Assembly: GCF_902806685.2 (NCBI RefSeq)
Contig: NC_048550.1
Span: forward strand, 1,841,383 to 1,905,382
From: Maniola hyperantus
Taxonomy: Eukaryota > Arthropoda > Insecta > Lepidoptera > Nymphalidae
Reading direction: 5' to 3'
DNA: 64,000 nucleotides
A model generated the notes under the pieces. It was not told the DNA's origin. It did not search any database and saw nothing but the letters and a program-made list of their open reading frames with translations. Shown piece after piece: positions 1-11,200 of the stretch (positions are counted from its first letter, which is position 1; each line of letters opens with the position of its first letter). A program made the position numbers and the translations under genes.

Positions 1-162
1 AATCAGACATTAGAGTTACATGGAATCAATAAGTTTCCATATAAAATTGATGTCTATTTAATAAATCCAACATGGATATTGCATGCTGTAAGTTACAAGA
101 TTATCAAAGTCTCAATTAAAATTTATTTTACTATTAACCTTTTGTATGTTTTGGCATATAAT

Positions 163-208
163 GAACAACATATCGAACATGTTGTTCGACATGTTCGATA
201 TGTTGTTC
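163..208. repeat. perfect inverted repeat (19-bp arms, 8-bp loop)
   Basis: Positions 163-181 and 190-208 are exact reverse complements, separated by 8 bases. The arm reads gaacaacatatcgaacatg. It is seen directly. No tail of T residues or adjacent gene suggests a transcriptional role, so a foldback relic is the simplest reading. Confidence 0.85.
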
Positions 209-236
209 ATATTCGACAATAATACACATGTCTCAA

Positions 237-437
237 TACTTCCAAGAATCCAGGCTGACTCTTGATAACACCAGTAGGGCGATTGCCTATAACCTGCATC
301 AATCATTATTACAATCTCAATTGTTGTGATTGGCTGAATTTGTGCGATTCTTGTTGCAACAATGCATTGTAGCCAATAGTGAGCAAGCATCAACCAATCT
401 GAGGTGATTGCGATCATGACATTGTAGCTGTCATTCT
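237..437 (-). repeat. dispersed repeat shared with 15278-15400
   Basis: The reverse complement of this stretch matches 15278-15400 over a block containing ggtagaatgacagctacaat and 'cacctcagattggttga...acaatgcattgttgcaacaag', with scattered differences. At 15278 the repeat is followed by a LINE-type 3' end, so this is probably part of the same non-LTR element. No intact coding frame remains. Confidence 0.55.
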
Positions 438-2457
438 ACCACAATTGAGTAGCCGGAGTCTATATTGTCTCTAAATAAATAGGATTTAACAGTCACATCT
501 ATGGTGTATCTGTGTATTCCACTTCTCTAAACTTCTTAGTAAATTACGGTTTTATCTTCATTTGGGCCTGCACAAACAAGGGACTATTGTTCGCGGAGGA
601 CAAAAGTCCTCAGTTTTTATATAGTGTGTCGCCCTAACACAGTATAAAGAGCGTCAGTAGTCCGAACCTTTGACCTTGTGGTAAATTGGTTCAACATAGT
701 GCCCTACCTACTTTCAGTTCAGGTTGTTCCATCCCCTTGCACTTACTCAACTACTCAGTAGTAAAAGAAGACTCAATCTGGTCATTGCACTATATTTGGT
801 TGCAAAAAGTTTTATGCTCGAATTTAGGAATAGATGTTATGAAATTAGACTGAAAAATATTCAGGAATTAGGTATTTTATTTTTGAGTATTCCTAGTACT
901 TGTCAGCCAGAGCTAACCATAGCTAGGGATCTCCAAGGATGTGTTTTAATTTACTTTTTCACCTCCGATATATACTATATTGAATTAATGCATAAAAGAA
1001 CTGTGTATCGACATTTAGTGCATTTAAATTGAACAAAATTTGATATGGGATTAAAAAAGTTATTGGAGCGTGTATATAATCACTGCCAAAAATGTGTTTA
1101 TTTATATTGTATATTGGAAAAGTAAAATAGGACTGCTTGGAAAACGTACTTATTTATTTTTGTGATATTGTTGTCCGAGAGCTGGTGGGATATTTTAGAA
1201 GCTGAGAAATTGTAATATAGACACTACAATGCTATTTTTATTAATGAGAAAGCTGAAAAAAGATTGTTCAGAATTAGTTATGTAATCAAGTGCAATCATT
1301 TTTAACCTGAATGTTACATTTTATTCCAAAAATGTATTAAAACATGTAAAGGGGGATATTATCTTATTTAGCGCACGGTGGCTATTATTATTACACCCTC
1401 AAACACGCGTGCAGACCGATGCTTGGTGACTAAGAGTATTCGGGAATTTTTTAAGAAAATTAAAAAAAAAATCGCATGTTTTAGCTTTTCTAATAACAAT
1501 AAATATTGTTGTTTATTATCTGAGTATGATAATTTAGACCTACCAGCCAAATCCTAGCATATTTACGAATTTCATACAAAGCAGCTGGTCTACTAAAAAA
1601 TCATATAATATGTATCTGAATTGGCTAACAGGTCTAGGTTGCAATATACAAGTATGATAGTGCTACATGACAATTTCACATGTTAAATACATATTCATAA
1701 TTTCCCACCAGCTCCGACTGTACATTGTATAGGAGAGGTGAAAAAGTATAATTATACGTTGTTCGGTAATCTAGTGGAATGGAATAGTGCTGCCAGATTC
1801 ACCGCCGATATTATGCGATCAATAAGAGACGATTGCATTATACACTTTGTACAAATTTAACTTAATAATTATACAATGAATTTTAAACAAAAATACATGC
1901 TTATGTTTAGCGATGGAATACAAATATTTGACAAAACGTCGCGTCTGGTGTTTGTATTGTCATAGATTGGGTCACGTGGAATATTTTGTATGTTTAAGGA
2001 CTAAATTAGCGGAATTCCGCGCAGATTTCTGCTCGCGGAATTCCACTAGCTTTTTCCCTGGCCTTCAATATTATTGGTCAAGTATCAAGTATATGTTTAT
2101 TAGTTTTAACATAACTATCGAACTAAATAAATTTGTGGTAATAGACATTTTAAGCACGTCATGTATTTTAAGGAATCTGCTTATCGTTTTAATTTAAATA
2201 TAAGATTATTTATATGGGATAATTTTTGTCTCACATTTTAACTAGGTAGGTATGGATGAAATAGACATTCATGGAATGTTAGTAATAATAAACGGAGCCT
2301 ACGACTTGATCCTGAAAAAAAATTAAGAAAATCGATTACCACAAACTATTTATTTAAGTATTCAATTGTTTTGTTATTTTTCAATATGCATACTTGATAC
2401 TCTGAGAAATGCAATAGGTCTTTGTCAAAGATAAGCATATATTTTATATTATATGTT

Positions 2458-2548
2458 GGTGCTTATTCAGTTCACGAAATGAACTAAACTGACCAGACGG
2501 CTTGATTCTTAGTGTGGTCGATTTAGTTCGTAAAGCCGAATAAGCACA
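2458..2548. mobile_element. foldback MITE-like element
   Basis: The stretch starting gtgcttattcagttcacgaa (2459-2495) is an imperfect reverse complement of 2514-2547, which ends gccgaataagcac, around a short centre. Size and structure fit a foldback MITE of about 90 bp. It has no coding capacity. Confidence 0.55.
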
Positions 2549-2599
2549 TGAGAATATTAAATTTGTACGAGGTAGGGTCAGGATCACGGCAAGTGAGAC

Positions 2600-2720
2600 T
2601 GTGAAGTTGTAAGTTAGAGGCTTGTCGGTGGGAGCCGCGCGGGTGGTTTTGCGCGCGCGGCGCGGGACGCCTGGGGACAGTGGGTTCGTGTCCGGGCTGG
2701 ACGGGGGGCGATCTCGTTAA
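2600..2720. other. GC-rich patch, function unknown
   Basis: A short run rich in CpG (gcgcgcgcggcgcgggac and neighbours) stands out from the AT-rich surroundings. No open frame of note, tRNA or recognised repeat end was found in it. It lies just before a TIR-like element (2879-3302) and may belong to a larger mobile element. Confidence 0.3.
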
Positions 2721-2878
2721 TTCCGTGCGTGGTGTTGATAGTTTTCATTTTTGTAAAAAGTCTATCGTGAGAGATGAAATGTGGTAAATAATTTAAAAAA
2801 TTATCTGTACAGTTCTATTTGTATAGAAATAATAAATAACGATTAAAAATTTAAAACCATGTTGTGATTTCTTCTTGT

Positions 2879-3302
2879 GCTGCTAACAGACGAGCCGACC
2901 GTGTTGGCGCCGACAATCCGACCAAAATCGTTTACTATGGTTCTACGTATGGTAATGTTGAATGGCCCATAGACTAGAGTGGTTTTGGGTTCTGATTTGA
3001 CATGCAACAAAACTGATTACAAATAGTATGAAAAGCTTATTTATTCTGTGATACTAAATCTGTATCTATAGTCTATACTAAAATGCCGGATCTAAAGTAG
3101 TGCTACTTTCTATCCCTTTCCCAATGTTCTCTGCGGAAAAGTATAGAATTACTTGTAGGTCTGTCAATTTAGAAATTGTAAAAAAAACTTTACTTTCAAA
3201 GCAAATCAGGGTCCATGTCGGACCGACCAAAATTACCATACGATGATGGTGTTGGTCGAATGATCGGCTCCGACCCGGCTGGTTCGTCTGTTAGCCGCAT
3301 CA
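2879..3302. mobile_element. TIR-bounded element, degenerate
   Basis: The left end (from 2881, gctaacagacgagcc) and the reverse complement of the right end (to 3300, gctaacagacgaacc) match imperfectly over about 45 bp. The roughly 420-bp interior has no long open frame. This fits a non-autonomous DNA transposon with diverged ends. Confidence 0.45.
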
Positions 3303-4250
3303 ACGCTTAGTTGTAAGTGGTCGGTTTGCGCCGCCCCGTATTGGGGTGGGAGCGTTTTTTCGCATTTCTTTTACTTATTTATTTTTTTATTTGAAAGAGA
3401 TGACTGTTTACTTTGTAGAATAAACTGTAAGAAACCATTGAGACATTTTGTTTGCTTGCAAAAACACTGAATCTCCAAATCTACGAAAAAGCTCACTCGA
3501 GCAATTTGATTCTAAACTTCGTAGGTATGGTATAGCTAGGATGCCAATAGGACTATTACTAAGCCTCCGTTGTCCGTCCGTCTGTGTCTGTGAGCGGGAT
3601 ATATCTCATGAACTGTAATAGGTAGAGTTAAAATTTTTACAGAGTTTTTTCTTTTGTCTTTTGTATGACAACAAATTCATACAATTTCTCACAGAATTCT
3701 GCGGGTAAAAGCGTGCGCTTCGAAGTACGGGCATATTTCATGACAGTTAGGAAACTAACGTCAAGGTTTCAACTACACAACTACATCGGCAGGCGTCAAA
3801 TTTTACCTACATCATTCGACGCTGGTAAGGCTGTGAAACGATTAGGTATCTTTGCATGTCAGCCTGGAGCCATTTAGACAGAAGAGGCGTTAGGTAAAGG
3901 CGCGGCGTAGGGCAGCGCAGATATGGTGCCGCTTAAAAACTTATACAAAATGTAGGAAAGCGACGCGTTGTGAATTACTCAAACAGCCCCGACGCAGGTA
4001 TGCTGCTTCGCCGCCTGCGTTATTCGTTCCGCGTCTGCGCCACGCCTTTGTTGTGATTATAATATACGCTTTGCTTTACTTTACGCCGCAGCGACACTGC
4101 TGCGCTCCCCACCGCCGCCGCAACGCATCGTGTGCCCCCGCTCTTAATCACGACAGATGTCGATTCAGGATCAAAACAGTTTCCTCACTCTAGTACGGGC
4201 TTCTGGCGTGACGATGAATAATTATCAAGTACGTAGCGAACCTTCTGCGT
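3303..4250. other. no gene seen; GC-rich repeat-like stretch
   Basis: The left part is AT-rich. From about 3880 to 4140 there is a GC-rich patch with near-inverted phrases (aaggcgcggcgtagggcagc and later gcgtctgcgccacgcctttg) that resembles a diverged TIR element. No coding frame here resembles a known protein. Confidence 0.35.
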
Positions 4251-4254
4251 CAGA

Positions 4255-4515
4255 GTTCCCTTTGTTAGGATCTCACCTGGTGGTAAGTGATGACGTAGAG
4301 TCTAAAATGGAAGCGAGCTTTTAAGAGGTAGGTATTAGGTTTAATTAAACCCATAACCTTTGATACATGACATAGCACTGAAACGCTAGCACGGCCGAAG
4401 CCGCCCACGCGTCCATGCCAGAGACAAATTAGAAATTCCCAAATTGCCCCTGCAGGGAATCGAATCCAGGTCCTCCACTTATAAGACCACTGCGCCAGGG
4501 GGGTCATCAAAAACG
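4255..4515 (-). mobile_element. tRNA-derived SINE, family C
   Basis: The element runs from 'tctcacctggtggtaagtga' to 'ccactgcgccaggggggtca'. Read on the minus strand its start is tRNA-like, with an A-box-like 'ctggcgcagtggt' and a B-box-like ggattcgattccc. Related copies lie at 5525, 13383, 26453, 42510 and 48826, so it is a dispersed family and not a gene. Confidence 0.65.
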
Positions 4516-4550
4516 TGAAAAAGTACAATTCGCCAGTGTATATTATTTAT

Positions 4551-4666
4551 TCAGCATCTCTTGCCTCCGTGTCGCGGCTTTCCCTTGATGCATCGCCGCA
4601 CGCTAGCCACCTTCCGTGCCGCGCTACTTGCCTTTCGAACCCTTCTAGTCTAGCTTTTCCATTTCC
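4551..4666 (-). pseudogene. decayed copy of DDX47 terminal exon
   Basis: On the minus strand this stretch aligns with the last coding exon of DDX47 (5238-5384). It keeps an acceptor-like AG followed by GAAATGGAA (Glu-Met-Glu), pieces of the Lys/Gly/Arg-rich tail and the final TGAATAAATA with its poly(A) signal. It has an in-frame TAG after about five codons and internal deletions, so it cannot encode the native C-terminus. It lies about 570 bp downstream of the real exon in the same orientation, which points to local duplication and not a processed copy. Confidence 0.75.
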
Positions 4667-5237
4667 TATTGAAAAAGTAGCCTATGTCACTCCAGATTTT
4701 TGACTAGTATCCATGCAAATCTTCGATGGAAAGCTCGTTAATTTGGAGGCTGTGAAGCTTCTAGATAACATGGATATTAAAAGGAGGCTCAAAAGAACCA
4801 AGCCGTTCGAATTAGTGTTAAAAAGTACATAAGTGCAGCGTTTGTTTAATAGTGCTTGTGCTACTTTATTTCTCTAGGTCACAAGAACATAGTGAACTGT
4901 AAGTACGTGTTAGAATAAACTAAGGACAGTTATTGGACTGTAAATTAGATTTAAAAATTAATCATAAGTAGAAGTTTAAGCTAGAATAATATTACTTATT
5001 AGCCCATAGGCTAGATGGTAGTAGTAATAAAGCTGCCATTTTATAGGTGCTTTATGGTAGGAAAAAAAAAAAAAAAACCATGCAAATCACAGCGATCCGT
5101 TGCTCCATGGCAGCATGGTGACAAACCAACAAACACTTGCGCATTTATTATAGTGATATATGATTCCATTTCATAACTTCTCGATGAAAAGGCGTGAAAA
5201 TAAAACAAGCGCAATATGATAATATCATTATATTTAT

Positions 5238-8200
5238 TCAGCGTTTCTTCTTGCCGCCGTGCCGCGGCTTCCCCTTGCCCTTGATGCGTCGCCGCACGCC
5301 GGCCGCCTCCTCCGTGTCGTCGTCCGACTCCGCGCCGCGCTTCTTGCCTTTCGAACCCTTCTTGTCTTCTAGCTCTTTCATTTCCTGTTTAAAAAAGATT
5401 AAAAAAAATCGTTTAGTGTACAGCTTTTGATACAAACAAATGTTATGCCCTAAGGGTGACCAATCAACATTGAGCTATAGTAAGCTGAACCTAACAAATT
5501 GGGTCTGCCGTCCTATTTTTTTTTATTCAGATACAAGTTAGCCCTTTACTGCAATCTCATCTGGTGGTAAGTGATGATGCAGTCTAAGATAAAAGCGGGC
5601 TAACCCGGAAGGGGAATGTCAGTTTTTATTAAACCCATACCTACCCCTTTGCTTTCTACACAGCATCGTACCGGAACGGTAAATCGCTTGGCGGTAACTT
5701 GCTACGGCCGAAGCCTCCCACCAGTCCAGACCAGAAATTTGGAAATTATTAAATTCCAAACCCCTGCCGGGAATCCGGGACCTCCCACTAACAACACCAC
5801 TGAGCCAGGGAGGTCGTCAAAATAATATATCTAAAATCTAAAAAGCATTTGCAAAAAGTAGTTTTTGGGTTATCACCAAAAATTGTGGGCATTTTCAAAA
5901 ACTGATGTTTGACAAAAATAATCAATACTAATATTATAAATGCGAAAGTGTGTCTGTCTGTCTGTCTGCTAGCCTTTCACGGCCTATCCGTTCAACCGAT
6001 TTTGACGAAATTTGGTACAGAGATAGCTTGCATCCCGGGGAAGGACATAGGCTACTTTTTATCCCGGAAAATCAAAGAGGTCCCACGGCATTTTGAAAAC
6101 CTAAATACACGAAGTCGCGGGCATCCTGTAGTGTTACATAAAACCAAGCTTTTTACTTGACTGCGGCGAAGCCCAAAGGAGGGTTATTATTTTTGTCCTT
6201 CATGACATTCTTTTTACAGTTAACTGCTTTAGATATTAGGATGGCAGACCTAATTTGATAGGTTCAGCTGTAGTATAACAAAACTTACAATTTTGGTGAG
6301 ACGTTGCGCCTCAGCGACTCTTTCCTGTAGTACCATCACTTCATTCTCTTCCGTTTTGTAGAGCAGGAGTTGCTTGCCGATGAGTTGTTCTATCTGCTGG
6401 TACAACTCCACATCAGTTGCAGTATATGTATAACATAAAACTTACAATTTTGGTGAGTCGTTGCGCCTCAGCGACTCTTTCCTGTAGTACCATCACTTCA
6501 TTCTCTTCCGTTTTGTAGAGCGGGAGTTGCTTGCCGATGAGTTGTTCTATCTGCTGGTACAACTCCACATCAGTTGCAGTATATGTATAACATAAAACTT
6601 ACAATTTTGGTGAGTCGTTGCGCCTCAGCGACTCTTTCCTGTAGTACCACCACTTCATTCTCTTCCGTTTTGTAGAGCAGGAGTTGCTTGCTTATGAGTT
6701 GTTCTATCTGCTGGTACAACTCCACATCAGTTGCAGTATATGTATAACATAAAACTTACAATTTTGGTGAGTCGTTGCGCCTCAGCGACTCTTTCCTGTA
6801 GTACCACCACTTCATTCTCTTCCGTTTTGTAGAGCAGGAGTTGCTTGCTTATGAGTTGTTCTATCTGCTGGTACAACTCCACATCAGTTGCAGTATATGT
6901 ATAACATAAAACTTACAATTTTGGTGAGTCGTTGCGCCTCAGCGACTCTTTCCTGTAGTACCATCACTTCATTCTCTTCCGTTTTGTAGAGCGGGAGTTG
7001 CTTGCCGATGAGTTGTTCTATCTGCTGGTACAACTCCACATCAGTTGCAGTATATGTATAACATAAAACTTACAATTTTGGTGAGTCGTTGCGCCTCAGC
7101 GACTCTTTCCTGTAGTACCACCACTTCATTCTCTTCCGTTTTGTAGAGCAGGAGTTGCTTGCTTATGAGTTGTTCTATCTGCTGGTACAACTCCACATCA
7201 GTTGCAGTATATGTATAACATAAAACTTCCAATTTTGGTGAGTCGTTGCGCCTCAGCGACTCTTTCCTGTAGTACCATCACTTCATTCTCTTCCGTTTTG
7301 TAGAGCGGGAGTTGCTTGCCGATGAGTTGTTCTATCCGCTGGTACAACTCCACATCAGTTGCAGTATATGTATAACATAAAACTTACAATTTTGGTGAGT
7401 CGTTGCGCCTCAGCGACTCTTTCCTGTAGTACCATCACTTCATTCTCTTCCGTTTTGTAGAGCGGGAGTTGCTTGCCGATGAGTTGTTCTATCCGCTGGT
7501 ACAACTCTACATCATACTGTAATAGAGGTTTGTTTCTAACATTATCTTGCAAAAGTTCGATTGAATTTTTTTTTATATCTCAATAGCTCAATGGTTGAGG
7601 AGCGGACTGAATTCGCTACTTGACTCATATCTAATTTCGTCCAATAAATGATTATTTATTATAGTATTTTGCTTAAGACAACGAAATATATCAATAACAA
7701 TTATTAAAAACGCAGGATGGATATATAAATCCAATTTAAAAAAATACAATTTTTATTTTTATTTGAAACGCAGAAAACGCTGTCAGCCATGATGTAAATA
7801 TGTAAACAAAGAATTAATGTCATCCCTATGTCACGCGTGGACTAACGTAGTATCCATATATATAAAATTTAAAGTCTGTAAAAGTTTGTCAGGACTTTAA
7901 ATTATCTACTTATTATATCAAAGCACAGCCTAAACATCTAAACAGCTGGTCCTAGATACATGAAATTTGGTGGGTGTGTTCTTTGTAGGTAAAGAGAAGG
8001 TATCCACTAGGAAAGGATTTTTTGAAATTCAACCCCTGAGTGGGTTAAATGGGGGTTTGAAATTTATGAAGTCCACGCAGGCGAAGTCACGAGCATAAGC
8101 TTGTTTTTATATATTTCTAAAAACTCATAGTAAACGTAAAAATTTATCGTTTTCTCTTTATAAATTGAATAAGTTATTAAGTAAGACTTACAACAAAGTG

Positions 8201-11200
8201 ATCTTTGCAAAAATAAATTTGGGTTGCAGTCGTTAGTCATATAGGATCCCTTTAAGCAAGTCTTCGCGTGTTACGTATATTTATTTCACTGGGCACTCTA
8301 ATCCACAACTTTCCTGTGGTCTTTATCGATGCGTTTTTACATTTTCGGATGATACAATAACGATAATTACTATATTTTTCATGTAAACTAGTATAGAAGT
8401 CATGTTTATTAAACTTTGGGAGGTTATGCTGTTGTTTACAAATGCATGACGTCAGAGCACAGATAATCTATCGGACAAACATGGCCGACAGTGTTTTCAC
8501 CTGTCTAAGAAAAATATATTTTTAAATTAAAGTTTTACGGTTTTTAGGGCGCAAAAAAATATAGTGTTAATTTTTTTGATCTAATAGGACAAATATTAAC
8601 CATTTAAGACCTACTTAAAAAAAGTGTCAACTAGCCTATTCCGAAAGGTCTGCGGCTCAAACCCCACCCGTTGCACTATTGTCGTACCCACTCCTAGCAC
8701 AAGCTTTACGCTTAGTTAGAGGGGATGGGCGAAAATTAGTCATGATTAGCATGGCTAATATTCTTTTAAAAAAAATTTAGGGTTCCGTATCTCCAAAGAA
8801 AAAAGAAACCCTTAAAGGATCACTGTCTGTCTGTCATGACCCGTCAAGGGAATTAAAACCAATATGGGTACTTCCCGTTGACACCTAGAATCAGGTGGCA
8901 GGTAGCAAATAGCACAAGTAAAGGGAAAATCCAGAAATGCTGAATTTGTGGATACCATCACAATATCCTGTACGATGGGACGGAACCCTTCGTGTGCGAG
9001 TCATACTCGTACTTAACCGGCTTTTGTTACATGCGGGCGGTTGATTTTGGGACAATTCCACTGTATCGCAAGACGCCGGGTAAGTTTCCACCCCTGTATC
9101 GTCAAAATTCCATTTACGCGTACGAAACGCTTTGCGTCATCGTTCCTCATACGCATGGCTAAGGTCTGGAATATTCTTCCGAGATCAGTGTTTCCTGCCA
9201 ATTATAATCCGGGTAACTTTAAAACAAGAGCCAATAGGCACCTAAGCAAACGCGTCCCATCTTAGGCCACATCATCACTTCCTATCAGGTATGATCGTAG
9301 TCAAGCGTGCGCCTATAACGAATAAAAAAAAATACCTGTGAAACGAATGTGATAGCTTTCCCGGCCCGGCCCGCGCGCGCCGTGCGTCCCACGCGGTGGA
9401 TGTAGTCCTTGCTGTGCAGCGGGATGTCCAGGTTTATTACCACGTCCACGTGTGGGATGTCCAGACCTCTGTCAACAAAGTTATAATTGTTAACAAGAGC
9501 TGGAACGTACCACAATGCACTTGTGTATAGGTCGAACTGGCGAACGACAGGTCGAAATGGCCATCGGTTGGGAACGGCCCGCACAGCCCTCGCGCTAACC
9601 CGGTGCGGGTAACGTGCGAGCATCTCAGGCCCTGTCGCGGACCATAGTGTCTATGAACACAATGAACGAGTTGCCGGAAAGCTGGTTGAGGATGTGCAGT
9701 AGGCTACCGACCTGGAAGCTACGTCGGTGCAGATGAGCACGGCCCTGTTCTTCGTCTTGAACTTGTTGAGCGCGGCGAGGCGGCGCTGCTGCGACATCTG
9801 GCCGTGCAGCGGCACCGCCGACACGCCCAGCGCGCGCAGCAGCAGCGCCGCACGCAGCGCGCCCGCGCACGTCGACACGAACACGATGAACGAGTTGCCC
9901 GACAGCTCGTTGAGGATGTGCACCAAGTATACGTCCTACAAACAAATTAAATACGTGTTGGAAAACAACTGTTTCCTTTTTAAAGATTCGAATTATGATC
10001 ATTCAGTTATATATAATATCTGTCCCGGCTTTACTCACGTGTTTAGTCGACGTTAGCCCGACTAATTAGACTAGTAACTAGTCAGGCTAACGTCCACTAA
10101 ACACGTGAGTAAAGCCGGGACAGATACATATAATGGAAATCACTCACAGTAGTTTAAACGCTAAAATGATCATTCAGCTTCAAACAAAACCAAATAACAT
10201 GTCCCAAACAAATATTTACTGTTTGTTTTTAAATATAACAATTTCTTTAATACTAATACTAGTACTTTTGCCTTTCTCAACACTGGTAACGACGATTCAC
10301 TTTAAAGATATGTATTTATTTTATTTAAACGTCTTTATTGCAAACTACAATTTAAAAAAAAATACAGGATACACTTATGATGCCCGCGACTTCGTCCGCG
10401 TGGATTGAGGTTAATAAAAATCCTGTGGGAACTCTTTAATTTTCCTCGATACAAAGTAGCCTATGTGCTTCCCCGGGATGTAAGCTAACTCTGTACCAAA
10501 TTTCATCGAAATCGGAAAAACTGTTGGCCGTGAAAAGCTCGCAGACAGACAGACAAACACACTTTCGCTTTTATAATATTAGTATGTATTTATCACAAAT
10601 ATTAGTTGTTGAAACGATCGCAAAAGGGCTTTAACTTTTAATAAACTAATTAAAAAGCTTACCTTATACTTTACAGGTATAAAAATATAGTATTGCTGCA
10701 GTTTTTCCACAGTCTGATACTTGGTGGACACCTCAACTTTGACGGGGTCTTGCAGGGAGGCCCTTTGTAACTTCTGCACTTTCTTGGTCATTGTGGCTGA
10801 GAATAGGTAGGTGCGTCGCTCGCGCGGGACCACGCGCAGGATCTTGTCCACTTCTACTTCAAAATCCATGTTCAATATACGATCTGCTTCGTCCATTACC
10901 TGGTGTAGGATTTCTACTTTAGTTACACAAATTTTTTTTTCTTATGTTACAATTTGTGTGTAATAAATTTTTTTTACTTACTTATGAACTTGGGTCACAT
11001 TTGCGTTTTATAATCAACTTATAATATAATACTAACGACAAGCCCCTGCTTCACATGGGTAGCTTATTAAAATTTTCATAGGAATCTCTATTTTTTCAAA
11101 AACTTTACTTATATACTCAGGAATATATTTATACTCAGGAATAATATAGCTTTCTACTGGTGAAAGAATTTTGAAAATCGGTTCAGTAGTTCCAGAGATT

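Larger units (their letters stand above)
1..2450. other. no recognised gene; AT-rich intergenic DNA
   Basis: No reading frame here looks like a known protein, and the open frames present are short and of ordinary intergenic composition. The stretch holds a perfect hairpin (163-208) and part of a dispersed repeat (237-437), both listed separately. It could be intergenic or part of an intron of a gene outside the window. Confidence 0.5.

Noticed and set aside
724..1032. 102-aa open frame near the window start
   Set aside because: No recognisable family, AT-rich composition and no splice or promoter context; likely chance.
6289..7359. CRISPR-like array or seven alternative coding exons
   Set aside because: The 157-bp units are contiguous exon-plus-intron copies without spacers, in a eukaryotic gene; the extra copies lack an AG at the exon edge.
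9625..10002. Single 125-aa gene on the minus strand
   Set aside because: It is an out-of-frame reading over the real DDX47 exon 5 and intron, with its end in the partial exon copy.
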